Source: UBA1479 sp002706405
GTDB taxonomy: Bacteria > Pseudomonadota > Alphaproteobacteria > Rhodospirillales > Casp-alpha2
Direction of reading: 5' to 3'
NCBI GenBank assembly: GCA_963972255.1
Contig: CAXATO010000002.1
Location: 186,001-250,000 of the forward strand
Length of the DNA: 64,000 bases
Part shown: one piece after another, positions 47,925-56,358 of the stretch
Layout: each line of letters opens with the position of its first letter
How positions within the stretch are numbered: the stretch's first letter is position 1
The notes under the pieces: model-generated
The model's input: only the letters and a program-made list of their open reading frames with translations
Told to the model about the DNA's origin: nothing
Databases searched by the model: none
Program-made: the position numbers and the translations under genes

Positions 47925-48065
47925 GCGCGGCGATCCGGCCGACAAGTCATTTTTTCGACCCCAAGACGGATTTTTAATTTGAAATGCGGGTGACCGCCGC
48001 GTTACGTAGTGCGGCTGAGTGCTCTTTCGTTTCACCCCGTAGAAGACCAAGAAACCCCTAGAACA

Positions 48066-48272
48066 ATGAAGAAGCGTCGCATCGACCTAGGCGCCCGTTT
48101 CGTGAAGGTGGACGAACCCCGCATGGTTTGGGTCGTCGCCGCCAACGGCAGCGAGCGCACGCCCGTTCCTCATTACGTTCTGGTCCGCGAAGATTCCCAG
48201 AATCGCCGCCGCACGCTGTCCGAAGCGGTGCTGCTGGACCGCAACTTCTACCGTCAGCTCCAAGAGCAGTAA
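48066..48272 (+). CDS. Small basic protein, function unknown
   Basis: The 68-residue protein (MKKRRIDLGARFVKVD ... QNRRRTLSEAVLLDRNFYRQLQEQ) has no membrane segment and is rich in Arg and Val. Its middle, PRMVWVVAANG, then VPHYVLVREDS, looks like a small beta-sheet domain, perhaps nucleic-acid binding. I do not recognise a family. No strong ribosome site precedes ATG 48066. A candidate small RNA with its own promoter lies just downstream. Confidence 0.65.
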   Translation: MKKRRIDLGARFVKVDEPRMVWVVAANGSERTPVPHYVLVREDSQNRRRTLSEAVLLDRNFYRQLQEQ

Positions 48273-48382
48273 CCGGCTCAGCCCGGCCCGCCGGCCCCTC
48301 TTCCCATCCGCGTTTAATTAAATTTTTCTGAATGTGACTTTGGTCACTGAATCAGACCAATCTGTCCGCTTATGATCGGGCC

Positions 48383-48478
48383 ATTGTCGGGGCGTCCCTC
48401 TCCCCTCCCTCCCCGGATGCCCTGACAGCCTCCCTGTTTAAACTCGCCGGCCCGTTCCTCACGGGCCGGTTTTCTTTT
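48383..48478 (+). ncRNA. Candidate trans-acting small RNA with C/U-rich loop
   Basis: A TATGAT -10 box (48371-48376), with TGAATC 17 bases before it, predicts a start near 48383. The transcript folds into a 14-pair stem (48384-48397 with 48415-48428; three G-U pairs) with a 17-base loop made only of C and U (CTCTCCCCTCCCTCCCC), then ends in the terminator at 48447-48478. Two stem-loops, one with a CCUCC-type loop able to pair with Shine-Dalgarno sequences, is the plan of CcsR-type ('cuckoo') RNAs of alphaproteobacteria. Not coding. Confidence 0.5.
48447..48478 (+). terminator. Rho-independent terminator (ends the candidate small RNA)
   Basis: CCGGCCCGT (48447-48455), loop TCCTC, ACGGGCCGG (48461-48469) and then TTTTCTTTT. 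A perfect 9-pair stem with a T tract on the plus strand. It lies 175 bases beyond the stop of the 68-residue protein gene. Confidence 0.85.
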
Positions 48479-48562
48479 GCGCGGGGCCCGCGCGTGGCCC
48501 CGCCGCGGGCAGGGCGCAACGAGCCAGGATGCGAAACTCGGATTTGGTCGGAAGGGGGGGAA

Positions 48563-48638
48563 TGGTGCCGCCTGGGTGACTCGAACACCCGACCCCCGCA
48601 TTACGAATGCGATGCTCTACCAACTGAGCTAAGGCGGC
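48563..48638 (-). tRNA. tRNA-Thr (anticodon CGU)
   Basis: On the minus strand the acceptor arms GCCGCCT and AGGCGGC pair fully, with an encoded CCA. The D arm is GCTC-AGTTGGTA-GAGC, the anticodon loop TTCGTAA (anticodon CGT, reading ACG) and the T arm GGGTGTTCGAGTCACCC. 76 bases including CCA. It lies ~95 bases beyond hemY on the same strand. No integrase or direct-repeat att site adjoins it. Confidence 0.95.
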
Positions 48639-48733
48639 GATGCGGCCATGGGCCGCGTTTTCCAGGCGGAAACTCTATCAGGCGGGCCTGCAAGTCAAGT
48701 TCAAACACGCGTCCCCTGGTCAGACCGTGCTGT

Positions 48734-50131
48734 TCACGTCGATCCTTTGCCCTCGGGCGCTGGCAGGCGGGCCGTTCCACCGTCGGCGACGACATCCGCA
48801 CGTCCCTCCAGCGCGCCGCCATGAAGCCCGGCATGGGGCGGCGTGCGCCAAGAATACCCGTCGAACTGCCCGCAGTTGGAACAGGTCACGGTCCATTCCG
48901 GGGCCGCGTTGCCGCAATGGGCGCAGACCCAGGCGTTGTCCGGCCCCGCCGTGGCCGCGCGCAGCAGCCATTCACGGGCCCGCGCGGGGTCTTCGGCCTC
49001 GCCGTCCTCGACCGCCGCCAAAAGGCGCAGGGCGCGCCCGGCATAGCCGTCGTGATCGGCGGCATCCAGCACCTGTTCGAGATTCTTGCGCGCCTCCCCC
49101 CACAGCGCCGCGTCGGCGGCAGCCCGGGCGAGAGCCAGATGGCTTTCCGGATGGTCCGGATTCGTGCGCGCCAGTTTTTCCATGGCCTTGACGGCGGCCA
49201 ACGCGTCGTCGGCCCGCCGCGCGATCAGGTATTCCCGGGCAAGGTCCGGATGGGGGGCGGTCATCCAGGCCTTTTCGATCAGGCCGGCGGCCCGCCGGTC
49301 CTTGCCATCGGCAGCCAGAAGGTGGGCCAGGCGCGCCGCCGCGGGCACAAGGTCCGGCGCCAGGTCATGGGCCCGGCGCAGATACTTGAATTCGGCCGCC
49401 GGGTCGCCGTCGGCATGGGCCCGCCGTGCCTGCTCGAAGGCCAGCACGCCCTTGCGCCGCTCGGCCGTGGCGCGGTCGACCAGTTTGCGCCGGCCAAGCT
49501 CGTCATTGGTCACGCTGGCGTCCAGCCACAGGCCCGACTGGGCCTGCAGGTCGAACAGGGTCGTCGCCACCCATTCGCTGGCCGGACGCAGGCGGTAGGC
49601 GCGGCGCGCCAGGTCAAGCGCGCGGTCGCGGTCGCCCTTGGCCAGGGCCTGCGACAACAGGCCGCGCAGGCCGAGGAACGCCGTTTCCGGGCGCTCCGAC
49701 ATGGCCTTGAAGAAAGCCTCCGCCGCCTTGTCGTCACCGCCCAGTTGCGCCGCCTGGGCCGACAGCAGCATGGTCAGGGGCGGCTCGTTAAGCAGCACCT
49801 CTGCCCGCTTGGAATGCTTTTTGGCTTCCGCCGGATCGCCGGCGGCGACGGCGACCATGCCCCGGGTCAGGGCTTCATAGCCGCGCCGGCGGCGGCGTTC
49901 GCGCCAGGCGGTGGCGATCGTGCCCGGTGCGCGGCGCAGGAAGATCCACCCCCGATAGAACAGGGCCGACGCGCCCATCAGCAGCGCCACCACGGCGATC
50001 ATCAGGGCGGCCGAGGTTTCGATCTGATAGCCGCGCCATTCCGCCCGGATCATGCCGGGGCTATCGGTCAGCCACAGGACGGCAGCGATCAGGATGGCGA
50101 GAAAGGCGAGGAATCGGAGGGCGCGGAACAT
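48734..50131 (-). CDS. hemY: HemY-type TPR membrane protein with C-terminal metal ribbon
   Basis: The 465-residue protein has two N-terminal membrane helices (~5-21 and ~43-63), a TPR-rich periplasm/cytoplasm-facing body (~90-390) and a C-terminal zinc-ribbon/rubredoxin-like CxxC pair: CAHCGNAAPEWTVTCSNCGQ (~398-417). The HemY-N domain occurs in the heme cluster of many proteobacteria; the ribbon resembles LapB's. Located directly after the Mic60-like gene and downstream of hemC-hemD on the same strand. Precise role unknown; heme or lipid homeostasis is likely from context. Confidence 0.86.
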   Translation of the reverse strand: MFRALRFLAFLAILIAAVLWLTDSPGMIRAEWRGYQIETSAALMIAVVALLMGASALFYRGWIFLRRAPGTIATAWRERRRRRGYEALTRGMVAVAAGDPAEAKKHSKRAEVLLNEPPLTMLLSAQAAQLGGDDKAAEAFFKAMSERPETAFLGLRGLLSQALAKGDRDRALDLARRAYRLRPASEWVATTLFDLQAQSGLWLDASVTNDELGRRKLVDRATAERRKGVLAFEQARRAHADGDPAAEFKYLRRAHDLAPDLVPAAARLAHLLAADGKDRRAAGLIEKAWMTAPHPDLAREYLIARRADDALAAVKAMEKLARTNPDHPESHLALARAAADAALWGEARKNLEQVLDAADHDGYAGRALRLLAAVEDGEAEDPARAREWLLRAATAGPDNAWVCAHCGNAAPEWTVTCSNCGQFDGYSWRTPPHAGLHGGALEGRADVVADGGTARLPAPEGKGST

Positions 50132-50145
50132 GGTCTGTTTCCCGT

Positions 50146-51522
50146 TCAGCCGCCGGCCTTGGGCGGGGCGATGAGGGACAGGGCATGGACATGCAGGTTT
50201 GCCACGGCCTTTTCCGCCGTCAGGCGCTCTTCGGCGGCACGCAGCCAGGGGGCGATGACCTCGGCCGGCTTGCCCTTGAGAAGCGTGAGGGCCTCGACCG
50301 CCGAGCGCAGATCGCCGGCCGCCAACAGAGCATCGACCCGTGACACCAGGGCATCGATGGAATCGTCGGGCGCCGTGTTGCCGACGCGCCGGATGGTGAC
50401 CAACGACGCCAGCCGCGCCGCCGCTTCGGCGAACCAGCCGTCCCCTTCCGCCGCCCCTGCGGCATTGACGATGGGACCGGCCAAGGTCGTGAACCGGGTC
50501 CGCAGCACGGCCAGGGTCGAAATCCCGCGATCCGCATACGGCGTCAGGGTTTCCAGAATCTGGGTGATGGCGGGGCGGCCGTCGGCAAGGGCCTTGAGCG
50601 CCTCCAGATCGGCGGCGAAGGGGGTGCCTTCGCGCATGGCGTCACGCAACTGGGCCGTCGCCAGGACGATGGCGCTGGCCGCCGCACTATTGGCGACGGT
50701 GTCCTTGCCGTCAGTTTCCTGTTCCAGGCGCTTCAGGCGTTCGGCCATGGCGTCGAGGGCGGATTTCACTTCCGGGTCCGGTCCGGCCACGGCAGCCGGC
50801 GCGCCGTCGGCCTTGCCCTTTTCGATCTGGTCCACCCGCGCCGCCAGGGCGCCGACCTGGCCGCCGCCCTGTTCCAGTTCGGCCAGACGTTCGGACAGCA
50901 CCTTGAGGGATTCCGCGGCGGCCACCGTGCTGGCCGGGGCTTCCGCCGCCTTGACCAGATTGCGGGCTTCGGCCACGGCCTGTTCGACCTCGGACAGGCG
51001 GGTCATCAGGGTTTTCAGTTCATCCTGAAAGCGCGCGCGCTCCTGTTCCAATTGATGCAGGGTGCCGGTCTTTTCCTGCTCCAGGGCCTGGACCCGACCG
51101 GCCAGCTCGCTGATCACCGGGCCTTCGGCATCCGCGACCGTCAATTGGGGAAAGACCTGCGCCAGATAGGGCGACCACCAGGGCCAGGTCACCGCCGCCG
51201 TGCCCACGCAAATGCCGAGCGCCAACGTGAGCCAGGCCAGGGCCCGCGCCGCGCCTGCCGTGCGCGCGGGCGGCGGGATGAATGCCGCCGGGCCGTCCGG
51301 CTTGACCGGATCGGGTTTGTTTGCCGCCGCCGGGGCCGCCGCGGTCTCGACCGACGCGTCGGCGGCGGCCGGCGTTGCGTCCACATCGGCTTTATCCGCA
51401 GGAGCAGCGGCGGCATCGGGCTTGGCGGCGTCGGCGGCCTTGGGTGCTGCGGCCGCTGCCGGGGAACGACCCTTGGCCTTGGTCCGTTTGGCGCTGGCGC
51501 GTTTTCGCGGCGGGGGGGTCAT
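50146..51522 (-). CDS. Mic60/mitofilin-like inner-membrane protein
   Basis: The 458-residue protein has a ~85-residue Ala/Pro/Lys-rich cytoplasmic start, one membrane helix (~92-110, LAWLTLALGICVGTAAVTW), a coiled-coil (~140-215, VQALEQEKTGTLHQLEQERARFQDELKTLMTRL) and a C-terminal helical mitofilin-like domain ending LHVHALSLIAPP. Alphaproteobacterial homologs, placed beside heme genes, are the bacterial relatives of mitochondrial Mic60, which bends membranes. Gene order hemC-hemD-mic60-hemY matches. The stop is 15 bases before hemY begins. Confidence 0.88.
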   Translation of the reverse strand: MTPPPRKRASAKRTKAKGRSPAAAAAPKAADAAKPDAAAAPADKADVDATPAAADASVETAAAPAAANKPDPVKPDGPAAFIPPPARTAGAARALAWLTLALGICVGTAAVTWPWWSPYLAQVFPQLTVADAEGPVISELAGRVQALEQEKTGTLHQLEQERARFQDELKTLMTRLSEVEQAVAEARNLVKAAEAPASTVAAAESLKVLSERLAELEQGGGQVGALAARVDQIEKGKADGAPAAVAGPDPEVKSALDAMAERLKRLEQETDGKDTVANSAAASAIVLATAQLRDAMREGTPFAADLEALKALADGRPAITQILETLTPYADRGISTLAVLRTRFTTLAGPIVNAAGAAEGDGWFAEAAARLASLVTIRRVGNTAPDDSIDALVSRVDALLAAGDLRSAVEALTLLKGKPAEVIAPWLRAAEERLTAEKAVANLHVHALSLIAPPKAGG

Positions 51523-51676
51523 GGTCCGATGGCTCCCATCTGGTCTGCGTCGTCTTGAGATTCGGGCCCGCCCCCGGCGGCGTCGGAATTACTGCTGTCG
51601 AAGCAGGTTCTGGCGGGCCGGCAAGCGTCGGAGTCCAAGGTACGTGGAGCCGCATCCCGGCGCAAGGCGCGACGCC

Positions 51677-52399
51677 TTAACCGAGCGCCGCGGCGGCCAC
51701 CGCGTCCATCATGGCCTGCTCCGTCGGCTGCGCCGTGACGACCAGCCCGGGCCAGCCCGCGCCGGCCCGGGCGGCCACGTTGTTGCTGAGGCAGAACGCG
51801 GTCACGTCCTTCAGCGCCGCGCACAACCCGGCGGCCTGAACCAGCTCGCGGAACAGGGCCGCCGTGCGCGGTGAATACAGCAGCACCGCCGCCACCGAAC
51901 CGTCGCGAAGCGCCGCCTGCGCCGCCGCGGGCAGGTCTGCCACGGGCTGTGCGTCGTAAAGTACGCTGCGCCGGCAGGTATATCCGGCCTGGGCCAGCAT
52001 GCCCGCGAGATCGCCCGCAACCTTGCTGCCCGCCACATGCAGCAGAACCCCGCCGCCGGGCCGGAGCCGCGCCGCCGCCAGACGCGCCAGATCGTCGACA
52101 TCGCCGCCGGCACTTTCGACCTCGGCGAAACCCAAATCGCGGGCCGCGCGGGCCGTGGCGTCGCCGACGGCCAGCACGGGCAGACGGGTTTCCGCCCCCG
52201 CCTGACGCGCGGCCAGGGCGCGCGCCCCGTTGGCGCTGGTCACCAGAAGCGCCTGCACCCCCGCCAGATCAAGGGGCGGGCCGGGCAGGAAGCGGACCGC
52301 CATCAAGGGCGTGATGAGAGGGTCGTGGCCCAGGTCCCGAAGCCGCGCCGCCGTCGCCGCGGCATCCTGTTCCGGACGTGTAACAAGAACGCGGGCCAT
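51677..52399 (-). CDS. hemD: Uroporphyrinogen-III synthase
   Basis: The 240-residue protein is of HemD length with the weakly conserved family pattern: MARVLVTRPEQDAAATAARLRDLGHDPLITPLM at the start, LLVTSANGARAL (~52), AVGDATARAARDLGF (~77) and LLYSPRTAALFREL (~163). It closes and inverts ring D of the linear tetrapyrrole made by HemC. Three bases separate it from hemC, so they are one operon. Confidence 0.88.
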   Translation of the reverse strand: MARVLVTRPEQDAAATAARLRDLGHDPLITPLMAVRFLPGPPLDLAGVQALLVTSANGARALAARQAGAETRLPVLAVGDATARAARDLGFAEVESAGGDVDDLARLAAARLRPGGGVLLHVAGSKVAGDLAGMLAQAGYTCRRSVLYDAQPVADLPAAAQAALRDGSVAAVLLYSPRTAALFRELVQAAGLCAALKDVTAFCLSNNVAARAGAGWPGLVVTAQPTEQAMMDAVAAAALG

Positions 52400-52402
52400 G
52401 GC

Positions 52403-53380
52403 TCAGTCCCCGCCGTCGGGCCCGGGATCGTCCAGGAACCCGGGGCCGCCCATGGCTTTGAGCTGTTCGCCCAGATCGCGGCCGAGGCGATAGGCATCGA
52501 CGGTCCGGCCGCTGCGCCGGGCGCGGTGCAACGCGCTGCCGTCGCCGCGGGCGACCAGGCCGTCGAGGGTCAAATCGCCGCCGTCTTCGGACAGTCGGGC
52601 CAAGCCGCCGATGGGCGTGCGGCAGGACCCGTCGAGCGCTTCGAGCATGGCGCGCTCCGCCGTGACCCGCGCCAGGGTCGGCGGATGGTTGATGGCATCG
52701 AGCAATTCCAGCACCCGGTCATCGCCCGCCCGGCAGGTAATGGCGACGGCTCCCTGGGCAACCGCGGGCAGCATGGCGTCGGGATCGATCGCCTGGGTCA
52801 CCACATCGGCCCGGCCCAGGCGGTTCAACCCGGCACAGGCCAGCAGGGTGGCATCCGCCTGGCCCTCGGCCAGCTTGGCGAGGCGCGTCTGCACGTTACC
52901 GCGAAAGGTCACGCATTGCAGGTCCGGCCGCCAGTTCAGCAGCTGCGCCTGCCGGCGCACGGACGCGGTCCCGACCAGAGCCCCGGAAGGCAGATCGGCC
53001 AAGGATTGATACTTGTCCGAAATAAAGGCGTCACGGGGATCTTCCCGGTCCAGCACGGCGGCGATGACGACACCGTCGGGCATCCAGGTTTCCAGGTCCT
53101 TCATGGAATGGACGGCCAGATCGACCCGGTTGTCCAAGAGAGCGCGGTCGATTTCCTTGGAAAACAGGCCCTTGCCGCCGATGTCGGCGAGCGGCCGGTC
53201 GAGCACCAGATCGCCCGTGGTCTTGATGTCGACGATCGACGTCGGGCCCAGGGGCGTCGGCTTGCCGTGGGCGGCTTCGATCAGGTCGCGCGCCGCATGG
53301 GCCTGGGCCAGCGCCAGCGGGCTGGCGCGGGTGCCGATGCGCAGGAATTTCGGATCGGTCGGGTCGATGGGTTCGGTCAC
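52403..53380 (-). CDS. hemC: Hydroxymethylbilane synthase (porphobilinogen deaminase)
   Basis: The 325-residue enzyme has LRIGTRASPLALAQA (~13-27), HSMKDLETWMPDGVVIAAVLDREDPRDA (~86) and the cofactor cysteine in GSCRTPIGG (~253). It polymerises four porphobilinogens. GTG 53380 gives the family-typical start; a longer frame to 53443 would add an unrelated stretch. Divergent from tsaD with ~90 bases between. Confidence 0.95.
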   Translation of the reverse strand: MTEPIDPTDPKFLRIGTRASPLALAQAHAARDLIEAAHGKPTPLGPTSIVDIKTTGDLVLDRPLADIGGKGLFSKEIDRALLDNRVDLAVHSMKDLETWMPDGVVIAAVLDREDPRDAFISDKYQSLADLPSGALVGTASVRRQAQLLNWRPDLQCVTFRGNVQTRLAKLAEGQADATLLACAGLNRLGRADVVTQAIDPDAMLPAVAQGAVAITCRAGDDRVLELLDAINHPPTLARVTAERAMLEALDGSCRTPIGGLARLSEDGGDLTLDGLVARGDGSALHRARRSGRTVDAYRLGRDLGEQLKAMGGPGFLDDPGPDGGD

Positions 53381-53470
53381 GGGCGAAAAAGCCTTTTGGT
53401 TGTCCGGCGGGCGACAGAGTAAAGTCCCCGGCCATTGCCGCAACCACGAATTTCACCCATGTAGAGAGCC

Positions 53471-54526
53471 ATGCGCGTTCTGGGTATCGAAACCAGCTGT
53501 GACGAGACCGCCGCCGCCGTGGTGAGCGACGGGCGCGAGGTGCTGTCCAACGTGGTGCATCAGCAATTGGCCGACCACCAGCCCTTCGCCGGCGTGGTGC
53601 CGGAGGTCGCGGCCCGCGCGCATCTGGACCAGGTCGGCCGCGTCGTGCAGGCGGCCCTCGACCAATCGGGCGTCGGCTGGGACGGCATCGACGCCGTCGC
53701 CGCCACGGCGGGACCAGGGCTGATCGGCGGCGTGCTGGTCGGCGTGATGACGGGAAAGGCCCTGGCGGCGGCGCGCGGCCTCCCCTTTGTCGCCGTCAAT
53801 CATCTGGAAGCCCATGCACTGACCGCGCGGCTGACCGATGACGTGGCGTTCCCCTATCTGCTGCTGCTGGTCTCGGGCGGGCATTGCCAACTGCTGGTGG
53901 TGGAGGGCGTCGGCCGCTATCGGCGGCTCGGCACCACCATCGACGACGCCGTCGGCGAGGCCTTCGACAAGACGGCGAAAATGCTGGGCCTGGGCTATCC
54001 CGGCGGCCCGGCCGTGGAGCGGGCGGCGCGGGCCGGCGACCCCACGCGGTTCGACCTGCCACGGCCCTTGAAGGGGCGTGCCGGCTGTGACTTTTCCTTC
54101 TCCGGGCTGAAGACCCGGGTGCGCATGGCGATCGAAGGCCTGCCGCCGGGGCCGATGGCGGACACGGACATCACGGACCTTTGCGCCTCGTTCCAGGCGG
54201 CGGTCGCCGACACCCTGGCCGAGCGCACGGGCCGCGCCATCGAGATGTTCCAGGCGGATCATCCCGCGGGCACCCTGGTCGTCGCCGGCGGCGTCGCCGC
54301 CAATCAGGCGATCCGGGCGCGGCTGCAGGATCTGGCGGCCAAGCGGGGATTGGCCTTCGCCGTGCCGGCGCCGGCGCTGTGCACCGACAACGGAGCCATG
54401 GTTGCCTGGGCCGGGGTGGAACGGTTCCGCCTGGGCCTGACCGACGGCCTTGATTTCCGCCCGCGCCCGCGCTGGCCGCTCGACCCCGATGCGCCCAAGG
54501 CCATCGGCGCCGGGGTCAAGGCATAA
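53471..54526 (+). CDS. tsaD: tRNA N6-threonylcarbamoyladenosine synthase subunit TsaD
   Basis: The 351-residue protein shows the ASKHA-fold motifs: VLGIETSCDETAAAVV (~3-18), PEVAARAHLD, HLEAHALTARL with metal histidines (~113-117), LLVSGGHCQLL, and GGVAANQAIRARL. It makes t6A37 on ANN-reading tRNAs, with TsaB, TsaC and TsaE. Divergent from hemC; followed by gpsA. Confidence 0.96.
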   Translation: MRVLGIETSCDETAAAVVSDGREVLSNVVHQQLADHQPFAGVVPEVAARAHLDQVGRVVQAALDQSGVGWDGIDAVAATAGPGLIGGVLVGVMTGKALAAARGLPFVAVNHLEAHALTARLTDDVAFPYLLLLVSGGHCQLLVVEGVGRYRRLGTTIDDAVGEAFDKTAKMLGLGYPGGPAVERAARAGDPTRFDLPRPLKGRAGCDFSFSGLKTRVRMAIEGLPPGPMADTDITDLCASFQAAVADTLAERTGRAIEMFQADHPAGTLVVAGGVAANQAIRARLQDLAAKRGLAFAVPAPALCTDNGAMVAWAGVERFRLGLTDGLDFRPRPRWPLDPDAPKAIGAGVKA

Positions 54527-54587
54527 GAACGAAGAATGCGCCATCTGCCTCTTTCCAGTCTCGGCACCGGCCTATAAAAGGAAAGCC

Positions 54588-55577
54588 ATGGAACGTTTCG
54601 CCGTCATCGGCGCCGGGGCCTGGGGCACGGCGCTTGCCATGGTCGCCCGCCGGGCGGGCCGCTCGGTGATCCTGCAGGCCCATGAAGCCGACGTCGCCGA
54701 CGAGATCAATTCGAACCATCAAAACCCCTATCTGCCCGGCGTGACCCTGGACCCCGCCATCGAGGCCACGACCGACATGACGACCGCGATCCAAGGGGTC
54801 GACGCGGCCATCCTGGTCGCCCCGTCGCAGTTTCTCCGCCCGGTGACCGCGTCCATGTCCGTATCCGGGCCGTTCAAGGCGCCGGTCCTGATCTGCGCCA
54901 AGGGAATCGAAAACGGCACCTGCAAGCTGATGACCGAGGTCGTGGCCGAAACCCTGCCGGCGGCCCCCCAGGCCGTTCTGTCCGGGCCGACCTTCGCCAT
55001 CGAGGTCGCCAAGGAAATTCCTTCGGCCGTGACCTTGGCCGCCGAAGACGGCGAACTGGCGGAACAGTTCATCCAGGCCTTCGGCACGCCGCGGTTCCGG
55101 CCCTACCGCTCGGAAGATCCCATCGGCGCCGAGGTCGGGGGGGCGGTGAAGAACGTCCTGGCGATCGCCTGCGGCATCGTGCAGGGCCGGGGCATGGGCG
55201 ACAATACCCGGGCCGCCTTGATCACTCGGGGCCTCGCCGAAATCGTGCGCTTGGGCCTGGCCAAGGGGGCGCAGGCGGAAACCCTGATGGGGCTGTGCGG
55301 GATCGGCGATCTGACCCTGACCTGCAACGCCCTGCAATCGCGCAATTTTTCCCTGGGCGTGGCCCTGGGCCAGGGCCGGCCGCTGGCCGAGATTCTGGGA
55401 GAACGCAAGGCCGTGACCGAGGGCGTGTTTTCCGCCCGCGCGGTGATCGAGCTGGCCGGGCGGCTTGGCGTCGACATGCCGATCTGCACCGCCGTCAACG
55501 CCATCGTCAATCACGGCCGGGACATCGACCGCATGATCGAAAGCTTGCTAGCCCGCCCCTTCACCAAGGAATTGTGA
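54588..55577 (+). CDS. gpsA: NAD(P)-dependent glycerol-3-phosphate dehydrogenase
   Basis: The 329-residue enzyme has the nucleotide-binding IGAGAWGTALAMVARR (~6-21), KGIENGTCKLMTEV (~105), GPTFAIEVAKE (~136) and the catalytic-lysine block GGAVKNVLAIACGIVQG (~184). It makes glycerol-3-phosphate for phospholipids. AAAAGGAAAG supports the ATG. tsaD-gpsA adjacency is common in alphaproteobacteria. Confidence 0.96.
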   Translation: MERFAVIGAGAWGTALAMVARRAGRSVILQAHEADVADEINSNHQNPYLPGVTLDPAIEATTDMTTAIQGVDAAILVAPSQFLRPVTASMSVSGPFKAPVLICAKGIENGTCKLMTEVVAETLPAAPQAVLSGPTFAIEVAKEIPSAVTLAAEDGELAEQFIQAFGTPRFRPYRSEDPIGAEVGGAVKNVLAIACGIVQGRGMGDNTRAALITRGLAEIVRLGLAKGAQAETLMGLCGIGDLTLTCNALQSRNFSLGVALGQGRPLAEILGERKAVTEGVFSARAVIELAGRLGVDMPICTAVNAIVNHGRDIDRMIESLLARPFTKEL

Positions 55578-55600
55578 GCCCACAACACCCCAGCCCCCGA

Positions 55601-55655
55601 TACGCCCCAAACCCGCTACGACCCAAACCCGCTACGACCCAAACCCGCTACGACC
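55601..55655. repeat. Short tandem repeat, 16-base unit
   Basis: Three copies of TACGACCCAAACCCGC (55601-55616 with one difference, 55617-55632, 55633-55648) and a 7-base partial copy. The repeat lies between gpsA and the YciI gene and shows C-rich strand bias. It could be an incidental expansion or part of a 3' untranslated region. Confidence 0.85.
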
Positions 55656-55683
55656 AAGAAACGTCAGCCAGAAGGAACGCCCC

Positions 55684-55968
55684 ATGCATTACATCGTGTT
55701 CGCCATCGACAAGCCCGGCCATGTCGACATGCGCCAGAGCATCCGCCCGGATCACCTGGAATACCTGAAGTCCCAGAAGGACATCATCGTCACCGCCGGG
55801 CCCATGCAGTCCGACGACGGTGAGGCCATGATCGGCAGCATGCTGGTGATCGATGTGGCAGACCGCGCCGCCGCCGAGGCCTTCGCCAAGGGCGACCCCT
55901 ATGCCAAGGCGGGCCTGTTCGAAAGCACGGTCATCAAGCGCTGGAAGCGCACCATCCCCGCCGAATGA
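55684..55968 (+). CDS. YciI-family protein
   Basis: The 94-residue protein matches YciI: MHYIVFAIDKPGHVDMR, RPDHLEYL (conserved His ~22), VTAGPMQSDDGEAMIGSMLVI and DPYAKAGLFESTVIKRW. The family has a ferredoxin-like fold with a probable His/Asp active site; function is unsettled. AAGGAACGC gives a good ribosome site. Usually found between gpsA and a small domain gene. Confidence 0.9.
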   Translation: MHYIVFAIDKPGHVDMRQSIRPDHLEYLKSQKDIIVTAGPMQSDDGEAMIGSMLVIDVADRAAAEAFAKGDPYAKAGLFESTVIKRWKRTIPAE

Positions 55969-55990
55969 TCCCAAGCTTGAGCGCCCGGCC

Positions 55991-56320
55991 ATGACGGAAC
56001 ACACCCTTTGCCGACTGGACGACATTGCCGACGGCGGGTCGGCCGGGTTCGAGGTCGCGGGAAAGTCGGTCATGGCGATCCGCCAGGGTGACCAGGTCTA
56101 TGCCTATGTCAATTCCTGCCCCCATGTGGGCACGCCCTTGGACATGTGGCCGGGGCGGTTCCTGACCCGGGACGGGGAATACATCCTCTGCGCCACCCAT
56201 GGCGCCCTGTTCCGCATCGAGGACGGCCATTGCGTGGCCGGTCCCTGCGTCGGGCGCGGCCTGACGCCGGTTGAAACACGGGTCGAAAATGACGTTGTAA
56301 ATATTTACAAAACCGACTGA
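55991..56320 (+). CDS. Rieske-type [2Fe-2S] ferredoxin
   Basis: The 109-residue protein has the cluster motifs CPHVGTPL (~38-45) and CATHGALF (~60-67), as CxH...CxxH, and a typical small Rieske ferredoxin length. It carries electrons to an oxygenase or reductase, none of which is adjacent. The start ATG 55991 follows the YciI stop by 22 bases. The last codons contain half of the palindrome at 56295-56310. Confidence 0.88.
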   Translation: MTEHTLCRLDDIADGGSAGFEVAGKSVMAIRQGDQVYAYVNSCPHVGTPLDMWPGRFLTRDGEYILCATHGALFRIEDGHCVAGPCVGRGLTPVETRVENDVVNIYKTD

Positions 56321-56336
56321 TGTATTTGTAAATAAA
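56295..56336 (+). promoter_or_regulatory. Palindrome and repeated half-site upstream of acs
   Basis: TTGTAAATATTTACAA (56295-56310) is a perfect 16-base palindrome. Its half TTGTAAATA recurs at 56326-56334, exactly 31 bases (about three helical turns) later. Both lie upstream of the predicted acs promoter (56359-56387), an activator-type position. The ScfR-type regulator encoded at 61937-63349 belongs to a family controlling short-chain acyl metabolism, so it is a natural candidate; the link is unproven. Confidence 0.5.
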
Positions 56337-56358
56337 GGAAAAAATCGTCAGAGCGCAC

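Noticed and set aside
48563..48638. Integration hotspot at tRNA-Thr
   Set aside because: No integrase, no duplicated tRNA 3' end and no compositional change next to it.
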